Positions 49,499 to 58,223 of a stretch of DNA of 64,000 nucleotides are shown in pieces; the stretch's first letter is position 1; the number at the start of each line of letters is the position of its first letter. The DNA is from Pseudonocardia oroxyli (GTDB lineage: Bacteria; Actinomycetota; Actinomycetes; Mycobacteriales; Pseudonocardiaceae): NCBI RefSeq assembly GCF_900102195.1, contig NZ_FNBE01000016.1, positions 107,450 to 171,449 of the forward strand. Direction: 5' to 3'. Under the pieces are notes generated by a model. It was given only the letters and a program-made list of their open reading frames with translations. It was not told the DNA's origin and made no database searches. The position numbers and the translations under genes were made by a program.

Positions 49499-51328
49499 TC
49501 AGGCCCCGGAGTCCGTCCGGACGGGGAAGCGGACGGCGAAGGCGACGACGTCGTCGGGCACCTCGGGGGCGAGCACGTCCACGACGGTGTCGACGAGGTC
49601 GCGGACGGGGAGATCGTGGTGGCGCCGGAGCAGCGCCAGGAGATCGGCGATGCCCTCGTCGATGCTGCCGCCGCCGTGTTCGACGAGCCCGTCGGTGTAG
49701 AGGAACAGGGTCGCCCCGGGCGGGACGGCACGGGTGTGGTCGGTGCGGGGCAGCTCGGCGAGGGCGGCGAACCCGAAGAGGGTGTCGTGTTCGTCGAGGA
49801 GCTCGACCGTGCCGTCGGGGGCGAGCAGAACCGGCGGTGGGTGGCCGGCGTTGGTCCAGGTCAGCGCCCACCGTCCGGGACTCGGCTCCTCGAGGTAGCC
49901 GACGAACGCGCTCCCCGCGGCACCCAGGCCCAGCCCTCGGTTCAGGTCGTCGACGGCCCGCAGCGCGACGGAGGGGGGTTCGCCGAGATGGTCCCACGCG
50001 GCCTGGCGGAGCATGGAGCGGATCTGGCCCATGTGGGTGGCGGCGTCGAGGGTGTGGCCCACGATGTCGCCGACCGAGACCATGAGGCGTCGGTGTCCGG
50101 GGCCGTCGGGTCGATCGATGAGCGGGGCGGCGTCGTACCAGTCGCCGCCGACGTTCTCGCGGGCGTCGGCGGGGGAGTAGCGGCGGGCCATCTGCAGGTC
50201 GTCGACCTGCGGGAGTGGGCTGAGCATGGCGTTCTGCAGGGCGTGGGCGACGGCGATCCGGTGTTCGAGCAGCCCGGCCCGGCCGATGGCCTGACCCGCG
50301 TAGCCTGCGACGGAGGCGAGGGTGAGCAGGTCGCCGGGCTCGACCGCATCGGGACGGTCCCAGGCGAGGACCACCGCGCCGCAGGGGCCGCCCGCGTCGA
50401 GGAGCGGCACGGCCACGCAGGTCTGCAGGTCGAGCCTGCGGAAGGTCGCGATCATTGCGGCGGAGTAGCGGGTCTCGAACGAGGCCCGGTCGGGGTGATG
50501 GACCAGGCGGCCCTCGCGGATCGCGGTGGCGGCGGGGGTCGCGTCGTGGCGGGCGAAGCGCGCGGGGTGGGGGTCACCCGCGTCTCCGAGCCGGTGCAGA
50601 CGGTCGCCCTCGACGAGGACGGGGACGAGCAGGGTGGGTGTGAACTCGGCGTCGAGCAGCTCGGCGAGCCTGGTCAGGGCATCGGCGACGGTGGTGGCGT
50701 CGCCGAAGGCGCGCGCGGCGGTGAGCAGGATGTGGCTGCGGTCCAGGGCGCGCAGGTGGGCGGCCTCGACGGCATCGCGGCGGTCGAGCTCGCGGTCGGT
50801 GTCGTAGCGGGCCAGTCTCAGCCGCAGCTCCGCCGAGCAGGCCGCGGCGATCCGTTCGAGGACGCCGAGCTCGGCGTCGGTCCAGTGCCGGGGGCGGGTG
50901 TCGATGGCGCACAGCGAGCCGAGGACGGTCCCGTCGGCGTCGGTCAGGGGCATGCCGGCGTACGCGACGACACCGAGGTCGGGGATGGCGAGGTTGTCCC
51001 GGACCAGCGGATCCTCCCGGGCGTCGGTCACCACGAGCGGCGCGGCGGTGATCACGACGTGCTGGCAGAACGAGTGGCTCAACGGGGTGGCACGCTTCGC
51101 CGCCCACGGCTCGGGCAGGCCGGTCATGCCGGGGAAGACCTGCTCGTCCTCCCGGACGAGGGACACGAGGGCGACGGGGACGTCGAGGGCTTCGGTGACC
51201 CAGGCGGCGAGCTCGTCGCAGCGCGAGTCGGTCTCGGCGCCGAGCCCGATCCGGCCCAGGACGCGAGCGCGGCCGGGATCGCACAACACGGACGCGGGGT
51301 CCGTGGCACCGTGCTGCGCGTGGGTCAT
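49499..51328 (-). CDS. GAF-GAF-PP2C (RsbU/SpoIIE-type) phosphatase
   Basis: A 609-residue cytoplasmic signalling protein. Residues ~25-175 are a GAF domain of the type with VSLVREDEQVFPGMTGLP and FCQHVV; a second GAF follows at ~205-350. The PP2C phosphatase spans ~370-605 with ENVGGDWYDA, SVGDIVGHTLDAA, TNAGHPPPVLL and FLYTDGLVE, all metal-binding Asp present. Such proteins dephosphorylate an anti-sigma-factor antagonist and so turn on alternative sigma factors on a sensed signal. No partner STAS or anti-sigma gene is adjacent. Confidence 0.92.
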   Translation of the reverse strand: MTHAQHGATDPASVLCDPGRARVLGRIGLGAETDSRCDELAAWVTEALDVPVALVSLVREDEQVFPGMTGLPEPWAAKRATPLSHSFCQHVVITAAPLVVTDAREDPLVRDNLAIPDLGVVAYAGMPLTDADGTVLGSLCAIDTRPRHWTDAELGVLERIAAACSAELRLRLARYDTDRELDRRDAVEAAHLRALDRSHILLTAARAFGDATTVADALTRLAELLDAEFTPTLLVPVLVEGDRLHRLGDAGDPHPARFARHDATPAATAIREGRLVHHPDRASFETRYSAAMIATFRRLDLQTCVAVPLLDAGGPCGAVVLAWDRPDAVEPGDLLTLASVAGYAGQAIGRAGLLEHRIAVAHALQNAMLSPLPQVDDLQMARRYSPADARENVGGDWYDAAPLIDRPDGPGHRRLMVSVGDIVGHTLDAATHMGQIRSMLRQAAWDHLGEPPSVALRAVDDLNRGLGLGAAGSAFVGYLEEPSPGRWALTWTNAGHPPPVLLAPDGTVELLDEHDTLFGFAALAELPRTDHTRAVPPGATLFLYTDGLVEHGGGSIDEGIADLLALLRRHHDLPVRDLVDTVVDVLAPEVPDDVVAFAVRFPVRTDSGA

Positions 51329-51515
51329 CGAGCTCCTACCGGGGTGTGCCGCCGGGCCATTCTGCCCCGTCGGCCGCGTGAAGTCGCGCGCCGGCGGGTA
51401 ACGAAGAGACGTCGCGGACGAGTGTCTCCGCCACGCTGTTCGTCGTCAGCTGCGCACCCGGCCAGGTGAAGATCACGAGGGCTGTTCGGTCGATTGACGA
51501 GATTTGCAGGGCTCG

Positions 51516-51550
51516 GCAGAGTTGATCTGCCCGCGAGCTGCGGCGCAGCT
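51516..51550. promoter_or_regulatory. Two inverted repeats upstream of decarboxylase operon
   Basis: GCAGA-N5-TCTGC at 51516-51530 and AGCTGC-GGC-GCAGCT at 51536-51550 are both perfect and lie 37-71 bases before the UbiX-like ATG. They are the only structures found in the 258-base gap after the divergent phosphatase start; a TTGACG at 51494 could be a -35 element. The operon has no local dedicated regulator other than the MimR-like gene at its end. Confidence 0.4.
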
Positions 51551-51586
51551 GCTCGCCAGTTCCAGCAACGCGACGCGGAGGGCCGC

Positions 51587-52180
51587 ATGCGGGTGGTCGT
51601 CGCGATGACCGGCGCGACCGGCGCGGTCTTCGGCGTCCGCCTACTGAGGACGTTGGCGCACATGGACGTCGAGACGCACCTCGTCCTGAGCCGCTGGGCA
51701 GAGGTCACCATCACCAAGGAGACCGGCCTCACGGTCCGTGAGGTCGCCGCGCTCGCCTCGTCCTTCCACGCCCGCAACAACCAGGCCGCGCCGATCTCCA
51801 GCGGCTCCTTCCGGCACGACGGGATGATCGTGGCGCCGTGCAGCATGAAGACGCTCGCGGCGATCCGCTTCGGCCTTGCCGACGACCTCCTCGCGCGGGC
51901 CGCCGACGTGACGCTCAAGGAGCGACGCCCCCTCGTCCTGCTGGCCCGCGAGACCCCGCTCACCAGCGTGCACCTGGAGAACATGCTGGCCCTCAGCCGG
52001 ATGGGGGCGGTCATCGCGCCGCCGGTGCCCGCCTTCTACCAGGGCCCCGAGACGATCGACGACCTGGTCGACCACACCGTCGGGCGGGTGCTGGACGTCT
52101 TCGGCCTCGACATGGCGGGGATGAAGCGGTGGTCGGGCACCCATCCCGGCCCCAGCCCCCTCGGAGAGGTTGACGCATGA
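51587..52180 (+). CDS. vdcB: UbiX-family flavin prenyltransferase
   Basis: A 197-residue flavin prenyltransferase: VVAMTGATGAVFGVRLLRTL at the start, APISSGSFRHDGMIVAPCSMKTLAAI (the Ser/Cys flavin and phosphate site), LARETPLTSVHLENMLAL. It adds a dimethylallyl unit to FMN to make prenyl-FMN, the cofactor of the UbiD-type decarboxylase encoded two genes later. ATG 51587, after GCGGAGGG, is chosen by homology. It is the first gene of a four-gene operon that matches the VdcB-VdcC-VdcD set with one extra gene. Confidence 0.92.
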   Translation: MRVVVAMTGATGAVFGVRLLRTLAHMDVETHLVLSRWAEVTITKETGLTVREVAALASSFHARNNQAAPISSGSFRHDGMIVAPCSMKTLAAIRFGLADDLLARAADVTLKERRPLVLLARETPLTSVHLENMLALSRMGAVIAPPVPAFYQGPETIDDLVDHTVGRVLDVFGLDMAGMKRWSGTHPGPSPLGEVDA

Positions 52181-52671
52181 CCAGCGAACACCGCTACACC
52201 CCGGCCCGGACCTCCGACGCCGCGGCGGTTCCGGACGCCGTGGCCGCCTACCTCGACGGGTCGGACCTGCTGGCCAGGACGCAGGCGGTGCGACTGTCCA
52301 CGGTGGATTCCGCAGGCTGGCCGCACGCGTCGCTGCTCAGCGCGGGGGACGTGCTCGCCCTCCCGTCCGGACGGGTGCGGTTCGTCGTGTACCCCGAGTC
52401 CACGGTCGCGGCGAACCTCGTCCGCGACGGCCGGCTCGCGCTGACGCTCTCGCTCGACGGCGGGGTCTGCGAGCTGCGGGCCCGGGCCCGCCGCCTGCCG
52501 GACGCCCACGGCGTCCCCCTGGCGATGTTCGAGGCCGAGGTGGAGCAGATCCGCGAGCACCGGGCGCCCTACGCCGACGTCGTCACCGGCGTGACGTTCG
52601 CGCTCCACGACCCGCAGACGGTGCTCGGGCGCTGGGAACGCCAGATCACCGCGATGCGTGCGGCGGGCTGA
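52177..52671 (+). CDS. Pyridoxamine-5'-phosphate-oxidase-fold protein
   Basis: A 164-residue split-barrel flavin-binding-type protein: VRLSTVDSAGWPHASLLS is the characteristic strand-turn-strand, followed by RFVVYPESTVAANLVRDGRLALTL. Relatives bind FMN, F420 or heme. It is inserted between the UbiX and UbiD genes, overlapping the former by four bases and four bases from the latter. This is not part of the canonical VdcBCD set, so it may help with flavin supply or protect the oxygen-sensitive prenyl-FMN. That role is inference only. Confidence 0.8.
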   Translation: MTSEHRYTPARTSDAAAVPDAVAAYLDGSDLLARTQAVRLSTVDSAGWPHASLLSAGDVLALPSGRVRFVVYPESTVAANLVRDGRLALTLSLDGGVCELRARARRLPDAHGVPLAMFEAEVEQIREHRAPYADVVTGVTFALHDPQTVLGRWERQITAMRAAG

Positions 52672-52675
52672 CGGG

Positions 52676-54103
52676 ATGGGGCCGTACGCGGACCTCCGGG
52701 CCTTCCTCGACGCGCTGGACAAGCACAAACAGCTCCTGCACATCACCGATCGGGTCGCCCTGGAGCCGGACGTGGCGGCGGCGGCCTGCGCCCTCACCAA
52801 GCTCGGCGAGAGCAGCCCGGCGATCGAGTTCACCGACATCGGGGGCTACGCGAACGCCCGCCTGGTGATGAACGTCCACGGTTCCTGGCCCAACCACGCG
52901 CTGGCCCTGGGGCTCGAGCCGGACGCGTCGCCCCGCGAGCAGTTCGAGCGCTTCGTGGAGGGCTACCAGCGCTACCCCGGCGAGCTGGAGCGCGTGTCGG
53001 ACGCGCCGTGGCAGGAGAACGTCGTCGACCACGACATCAACCTCTACGAGCTCATGCCGCTGTTCCGGCTCAACCGCGGTGACGGCGCCATGTTCATCGA
53101 CAAGCCCTGCGTGGTGAGCCGGGACCCGGACGACCCGGACAACGACGACGTCGAGAACGTCGGCGTCTACCGCCTCCAGGTCAAGGGCCGCAACCGGCTC
53201 GGCATCCAGACGGTGCCCCAGCACGACATCGCCATCCACCTCGCGCACGCCGAGGAACGCGGCGAGGACCTGCCGGTCGCGATCGCGCTCGGGAACGACC
53301 CGCTGATCACGCTCATGGCCGCGACCCCGATGCTCTACGACCAGCTCGAGTACCGGATGGCCGCGGCCGTGCAGGGCCACCCCTACCAGGTCGTCCGCAC
53401 CAGCACGGGCCTCGACGTCCCGCGGGGGTCGGAGTTCGTCCTGGAGGGGCGCATCCTCGCGCGGCACCGCGAGATGGAGGGCCCGTTCGGCGAGTTCCCC
53501 GGCTACTACTCAGGCTGCCACGAGTACCCGGTCATCGAGATCGACCGCGTGTTCCACCGCACCGACCCGATCTTCGACGCCGTGTACGTGGGCCGGCCCT
53601 GGACCGAGATCGACTACCTCCAGGCGATGACGACGAGCGCTCCGATCTTCGTGCAGCTCCACGAGGCGTTCCCCGAGGTGACGGCGGTCAACGCTCTCTA
53701 CACGCACGGGCTGGTGGTGATCGTCTCCACGGGGACCCGGTACGGCGGGTTCGCGAAGGCGATCGGCATGCGGCTGCTCACGACGTCCCACGGCCTCGGC
53801 TACGCCACGATGGTCATCGTCGTCGACGAGGACGTCGACCCCTTCAACCTCGCGCAGGTGATGTGGGCGATGTCGGTCAAGGTCAACCCTGCGAGCGACG
53901 TCATGATCCTGCCGAACCTCTCCACGAACCTGCTCAACCCGGCCGGTCAGCCGACGGGTGTCATCCACAAGATGATCATCGATGCGACGACGCCGGTCGC
54001 CCCGGACGTCCGGGGCGACTACGGCGAGGAGCTCGACACCCCGCAGACGACCGACGCCTGGCGCGCCAGGCTCGCGACGATGATCAAGGAGCTCCGGGGA
54101 TGA
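52676..54103 (+). CDS. vdcC: UbiD-family hydroxyarylic acid decarboxylase
   Basis: A 475-residue prenyl-FMN decarboxylase: GDGAMFIDKPCVVSRDP (metal and cofactor loop), NVGVYRLQVKGRNRLGIQ, and the catalytic block EGPFGEFPGYYSG holding the conserved Glu residues. With the UbiX cofactor enzyme and the short subunit D gene directly downstream, it fits the vanillate/4-hydroxybenzoate decarboxylase (VdcC/ShdC) group, converting vanillate to guaiacol or 4-hydroxybenzoate to phenol, or the reverse carboxylation. ATG 52676 starts four bases after the PPOX stop. Confidence 0.9.
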   Translation: MGPYADLRAFLDALDKHKQLLHITDRVALEPDVAAAACALTKLGESSPAIEFTDIGGYANARLVMNVHGSWPNHALALGLEPDASPREQFERFVEGYQRYPGELERVSDAPWQENVVDHDINLYELMPLFRLNRGDGAMFIDKPCVVSRDPDDPDNDDVENVGVYRLQVKGRNRLGIQTVPQHDIAIHLAHAEERGEDLPVAIALGNDPLITLMAATPMLYDQLEYRMAAAVQGHPYQVVRTSTGLDVPRGSEFVLEGRILARHREMEGPFGEFPGYYSGCHEYPVIEIDRVFHRTDPIFDAVYVGRPWTEIDYLQAMTTSAPIFVQLHEAFPEVTAVNALYTHGLVVIVSTGTRYGGFAKAIGMRLLTTSHGLGYATMVIVVDEDVDPFNLAQVMWAMSVKVNPASDVMILPNLSTNLLNPAGQPTGVIHKMIIDATTPVAPDVRGDYGEELDTPQTTDAWRARLATMIKELRG

Positions 54104-54378
54104 CGGTCGACGACGGCGCGGCCGACCGGCCCACCGCCTGCCCGCGCTGTCGCTCGACGACGGTCGGCGTGCAGGCCACCTCGCCGGTGCCGGGGGTCTG
54201 GACCCTCTTCTCGTGCAGCACGTGCCTCTACACCTGGCGGTCGACGGAGCCGGCCGAGAACACCGACCCCGACCACTACCCGGAGGCGTTCCGCCTCACT
54301 CCCGATCAGCTGGCCACCCTGCCCGTCGCACCCACCATCCCGCCGCTCCGCGCCGGGGACGCCCCCGGGGGCTCGTGA
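54100..54378 (+). CDS. vdcD: Vanillate/4-hydroxybenzoate decarboxylase subunit D
   Basis: A 92-residue zinc-ribbon protein with CPRCRSTTVGVQATSPVPGVW, CSTCLYTWRSTEP and HYPEAFRLT, which is the signature of the small subunit found only with VdcBC/ShdBC decarboxylases. It overlaps the UbiD gene by four bases. Its exact job is unsettled; deletion abolishes activity in studied clusters. A 16-codon ORF follows at 54378-54428 and runs into the convergent regulator, probably only a leftover. Confidence 0.92.
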   Translation: MTVDDGAADRPTACPRCRSTTVGVQATSPVPGVWTLFSCSTCLYTWRSTEPAENTDPDHYPEAFRLTPDQLATLPVAPTIPPLRAGDAPGGS

Positions 54379-54417
54379 TGACGACCGTCGACGACTCGGA
54401 AGGCAGGGCGGTGCCCG

Positions 54418-56199
54418 TCACCCGGTGAAGAGGTCGATGCCGTATCGCTGGATCCTGCGATATATCGTCGAGCGGGACATGCCGAGTGCCGCAGCCGCAT
54501 GGACCTTGTCACCGTCGTTGGCCTCGAGCGCGTCGATGATGGCGTCTCGCTCCAACGACTCCAGTGGAGACAGCAGGCGGCGTCCGACCTTGCGGTACTG
54601 CGAGGGTAGATGCTCCGGTCGGATGACCTCACCGTCACAGGAGAGTGCTGCCCGGCGGAGACAGTCTCGGAGCTCCGCCACGTTGCCGGGCCACCGGCCC
54701 CGAGCCAGGATCCTCAGCGTCTCGTCCGCGCAACGAAGGCGCCTGGCTGCGGGAATCCGCCCGGTGAGATGGACGGCCAGCTCCTCGATGTCGCTCACGC
54801 GTTCCCGGAGCACGGGGAGCCGTACCTCGGCGCCGAAGTGGTGAGACATGTCCTCCGGAAGCTGCGCCGAACTACATGTCGCTGCGACACGGACCAACCC
54901 TCGTTCGGCACGGACCCCGTCGAGCCAGCGGCTCACCTCGCGTCGTCGGTTCCACGGGACCTCGTCGAGGTGCGCGAGGATCAGGCTGGAGGGCTCGAGC
55001 CCGTCGTCGCTCGGTTCGCCGAGGTGGGAGGGCAGAACGGTCGCCGGGTCTCGCATGTCCAGCAGCGTGCTGAAACGGCCGGGGGCGAGACGTCGATGAA
55101 GAGCCTTCGCGAGGTGGGTCTTACCGATCCCGTGCTCGCCCGTCAGGAGCAGCCCCCCGTCCGAGCCGAACGCCGAGAGGGCCTCGGCGACGCGGTTGCG
55201 CCAGACGGGGCTGGACCCGACGACGTCGGGAAGCGGCGTGGAGGGGACGTGGGGTTCCGTGCGTCGCACCACCGTGGGCGGGTTGATGTGGACGACGAGG
55301 ATGTAGCCCCCGACCTGATCCCTCTTGTCCTTGACCGGGGTGATCGACACATGGGCGGGCGTGCCGCCCGACAAGGCCACGGTCGCTGATCTCGCACGCC
55401 CGGAGCGCAACCGGTCGCCCACGAGGGCCACGATGGCCTCGTGGTCCGACGGCGTCAGGCTCAGCCGTGCGGTTTCGTTGATCATCGTGACGTCGGTACT
55501 CACGGCGAGGACCGGGAGGTTCGTCGATCGGCAGGCGACCTGGTAGTGGGCGAGCAGGGCGAGCTCGCGTTCACAGGAGGCTGTGAGGAGCTCCTGGGAG
55601 ATGGAGCGGGCGGTCTGCGCGACGAGTGCGGGCAGCCAGCGGTCGGAGTGCACGTTTCGGCAGGTCAGGTCGAGCAGCCCCACCGGCTCCTCCGTCAGGG
55701 GATGCACGATGGGGGCGCCGAAGCAGGCCAGGTCGTTCAGACCCTCCGAGTAGTGCTCGCTCCCGAGAACGTAGAGGGGGTGTCCGAGGACCAGCGCCGT
55801 GCCGATGCCATTGGTCCCGACCTCGTCCTCGGCGTAGGTGAAGCCGGGCGCGAGGCGGATCTCGTCGAGCTTGCGAAGCAGCCCGCGGTCGCTCGACGTC
55901 CGCGACACGACCGTCCCGGCCGCGTCGGTCAACACGATGCTCACCGGAGACGCCGCGAGCTGGCTGCTCAGCTGCCGCAGCGCGGGGCTCGCGCACTGCA
56001 TGAGGGGAGTACCGAGATCGGGGTCACCGGCATACCGCACGTCGACGCGATCGATGCTGAGCTCGGCGAGCTGCGAGCGTCGCCAGGACGTGAGGATCTG
56101 GTCGCGCACAGCCGTCGTCGCCACGGACGCCTCCGAGAGGAACTCCGCGCGCGCATGAGCGACCGCGTGCTCGTCCACGGTCTGCAACGGTGACGTCAT
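54418..56199 (-). CDS. MimR-like GAF-AAA-Fis activator of the monooxygenase operon
   Basis: A 593-residue regulator of the acetoin/glycerol-metabolism (AcoR) type. A GAF-like sensor covers about residues 60-310 (FTYAEDEVGTNGIGTALVLG), a degenerate AAA+ domain about 335-525 (LLTGEHGIGKTHLAKAL, LARGRWPGNVAELRD) and a Fis helix-turn-helix the last 45 (AAAALGMSRSTIYRRIQRYGI). The sigma-54 contact loop GAFTGA is absent, consistent with actinobacteria lacking sigma-54. ATG 56199 has GAAGGAG five bases upstream; a start at 56214 would bury it. It is divergent from prmA, as MimR is from mimA, and probably senses the alkane, ketone or phenol substrate. Confidence 0.88.
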   Translation of the reverse strand: MTSPLQTVDEHAVAHARAEFLSEASVATTAVRDQILTSWRRSQLAELSIDRVDVRYAGDPDLGTPLMQCASPALRQLSSQLAASPVSIVLTDAAGTVVSRTSSDRGLLRKLDEIRLAPGFTYAEDEVGTNGIGTALVLGHPLYVLGSEHYSEGLNDLACFGAPIVHPLTEEPVGLLDLTCRNVHSDRWLPALVAQTARSISQELLTASCERELALLAHYQVACRSTNLPVLAVSTDVTMINETARLSLTPSDHEAIVALVGDRLRSGRARSATVALSGGTPAHVSITPVKDKRDQVGGYILVVHINPPTVVRRTEPHVPSTPLPDVVGSSPVWRNRVAEALSAFGSDGGLLLTGEHGIGKTHLAKALHRRLAPGRFSTLLDMRDPATVLPSHLGEPSDDGLEPSSLILAHLDEVPWNRRREVSRWLDGVRAERGLVRVAATCSSAQLPEDMSHHFGAEVRLPVLRERVSDIEELAVHLTGRIPAARRLRCADETLRILARGRWPGNVAELRDCLRRAALSCDGEVIRPEHLPSQYRKVGRRLLSPLESLERDAIIDALEANDGDKVHAAAALGMSRSTIYRRIQRYGIDLFTG

Positions 56200-56281
56200 C
56201 GTCTCCTTCTCCATCCATCACGGCTGAGAGCCGGCAGCGAGGCAATTGTGCGCGCTTCGCCGGGGGCGGTGCCACAACCGC

Positions 56282-56306
56282 GTCTCACGCGTCCCAGGAT
56301 TGAGAC
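56282..56306. promoter_or_regulatory. Likely activator site GTCTCA-N13-TGAGAC
   Basis: A perfect 6-base inverted repeat with 13-base spacing, 163 bases before the prmA start and 83 before the regulator start. Position and symmetry fit an enhancer-like site for the divergent Fis-type regulator. The rest of the 269-base intergenic region shows no other strong repeat. Confidence 0.5.
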
Positions 56307-56468
56307 ACCGCTCGCCGCTCGCGTCGTGTGTGATTCAGCGCACCGGAGAACTGGCCCGGTAGCGACACGACGACGACCCGCGGCCCGAACGCCGGGCTCG
56401 AGGACCGGGCCCCGGAGACGACGACGCGGACCCATCGCGACCGACCGTACGACCCAGGAGGTCAAGAC

Positions 56469-58112
56469 GTGAGCCGGCAGAGTATGAGCAAGGCGCACAA
56501 GAAGATCACTGAGCTTTCGTGGGAGCCGACCTTCGCGACCCCCGCGAAGCGCTTCGGAACGGACTACACGTTCGACAACGCTCCCAAGAAGGACCCGCTC
56601 AAGCAGATCCTGCGCTCCTACTTCCCGATGGAGGAGGAGAAGGACAGCCGGGTCTTCGGAGCCATGGACGGCGCCATCCGGGGCAACATGTTCCGCCAGG
56701 TGCAGGAGCGGTGGATGGAGTGGCAGAAGCTCTTCCTGTCCATCATCCCCTTCCCGGAGATCTCGGCGGCCAGGGCGATGCCGATGGCCATCGACGCCGT
56801 CCCGAACCCGGAGATCCACAACGGGCTCGCGGTTCAGATGATCGACGAGGTGCGGCACTCGACGATCCAGATGAACCTCAAGCGGCTGTACATGAACCAC
56901 TACATCGACCCGGCCGGCTTCGACATGACCGAGAAGGCCTTCGCGAACAACTACGCGGGCACGATCGGTCGCCAGTTCGGCGAGGGCTTCATCACCGGCG
57001 ACGCGATCACCGCGGCCAACATCTACCTCACGGTGGTGGCCGAGACCGCGTTCACCAACACCCTGTTCGTCGCGATGCCCAGCGAGGCGGCCGCCAACGG
57101 CGACTACCTGCTGCCGACGGTCTTCCACTCGGTCCAGTCCGACGAGTCGCGGCACATCTCCAACGGCTACTCCATCCTGCTGATGGCGCTGGCCGACGAG
57201 GACAACCGGGTGCTGCTCGAGCGGGACCTCCGTTACGCGTGGTGGAACAACCATTGCGTCGTCGACGCGGCGATCGGCACGTTCATCGAGTACGGCAGCA
57301 AGGACCGCCGCAAGGACCGCGACTCGTACGCGGAGATGTGGCAGCGGTGGATCTACGACGACTACTACCGCAGCTACCTGATCCCGCTCGAGAAGTACGG
57401 TCTGACGATCCCGCACGACCTCGTCGAGAAGTCGTGGGAGCGGATCAACAACGGCTTCTACGTCCACCGCGTCGCGCAGTTCTTCGCGACCGGCTGGCCG
57501 GTGAACTACTGGCGCATCGACCCGATGACCGACACCGACTTCGAGTGGTTCGAGCACAAGTACCCGGGTTGGTACAACCAGTTCGGCAAGTGGTGGGAGG
57601 CCTACGCCCGGTTGAGCAAGCCGAACGGCCACAAGCCCATCGCGTTCGAGGACGTGCAGTACCAGTACCCGCACCGGTGCTGGACCTGCATGGTGCCCTG
57701 CCTCATCCGTGAGGACATGGTCACCGACAAGGTGGACGACCAGTGGCGTACCTACTGCTCGGAGACCTGTCACTGGACCGACGCCGTCGCGTTCCGGCCG
57801 GAGTACGAGGGTCGGGCCACCCCGAACATGGGGCGGCTGACCGGCAAGCGCGAGTGGGAGTCGCTGCACCACGGTCGGGACCTCGCCGACATCGTCACCG
57901 ACCTCGGCTACATCCGTGACGACGGCAAGACCCTCATCCCGCAGCCGCACCTGGACCTTTCGGACCCGAAGAAGCTGTGGACGATCGACAAGCTCCGGGG
58001 CATCGAGTTCCAGAGCCCGAACGTGCTGCTGAACGAGATGACCGATGCCGAGCGCGAGGCCCACATCGCCGAGTACAAGGCCAATCCGAATGTGACCACC
58101 TCGGTCGCCTGA
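56469..58112 (+). CDS. prmA: Propane/phenol-type diiron monooxygenase, large hydroxylase subunit
   Basis: A 547-residue alpha subunit of a soluble diiron monooxygenase. The two iron-binding EXXH motifs are IDEVRHS (about residue 140) and SDESRHIS (about 240). Overall it follows PrmA/MimA of Gordonia, Rhodococcus and Mycobacterium from start (RQSMSKAHKKITELSWEPTF) to end, including the Cys-rich RCWTCMVPCLIREDM. GTG 56469 follows AGGAGG. With the reductase, small subunit and coupling protein it hydroxylates small alkanes, ketones or phenol; THF/dioxane monooxygenase (ThmA) shares this layout and cannot be excluded. Confidence 0.95.
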   Translation: MSRQSMSKAHKKITELSWEPTFATPAKRFGTDYTFDNAPKKDPLKQILRSYFPMEEEKDSRVFGAMDGAIRGNMFRQVQERWMEWQKLFLSIIPFPEISAARAMPMAIDAVPNPEIHNGLAVQMIDEVRHSTIQMNLKRLYMNHYIDPAGFDMTEKAFANNYAGTIGRQFGEGFITGDAITAANIYLTVVAETAFTNTLFVAMPSEAAANGDYLLPTVFHSVQSDESRHISNGYSILLMALADEDNRVLLERDLRYAWWNNHCVVDAAIGTFIEYGSKDRRKDRDSYAEMWQRWIYDDYYRSYLIPLEKYGLTIPHDLVEKSWERINNGFYVHRVAQFFATGWPVNYWRIDPMTDTDFEWFEHKYPGWYNQFGKWWEAYARLSKPNGHKPIAFEDVQYQYPHRCWTCMVPCLIREDMVTDKVDDQWRTYCSETCHWTDAVAFRPEYEGRATPNMGRLTGKREWESLHHGRDLADIVTDLGYIRDDGKTLIPQPHLDLSDPKKLWTIDKLRGIEFQSPNVLLNEMTDAEREAHIAEYKANPNVTTSVA

Positions 58113-58123
58113 TCCCTGTGGGC

Positions 58124-58191
58124 GCGGCGTGACCGGAGCCCCTCGGTGTGCATGTCGCGGTGTGCACCGCGAGGCCCACCGGTCACGCCGC
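58124..58191 (+). other. Large hairpin between prmA and prmB
   Basis: Perfect 13-base arms (58124-58136 and 58179-58191) that extend further with G-U pairs, enclosing a 42-base segment with a second GCGGTG/CACCGC element. It fills most of the 111-base gap. It may end a fraction of transcripts or protect prmA mRNA, giving more hydroxylase than reductase. Confidence 0.65.
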
Positions 58192-58223
58192 ACCCGCTCC
58201 ACTCACGGTGAGGAGCAAGCACC

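Noticed and set aside
54378..54428. A 16-codon ORF coupled to vdcD
   Set aside because: Too short, no similarity, and it overlaps the end of the convergent regulator.
56196..58202. A 668-codon minus-strand frame opposite prmA
   Set aside because: Val/Arg/His-rich shadow; prmA is highly conserved on the other strand.
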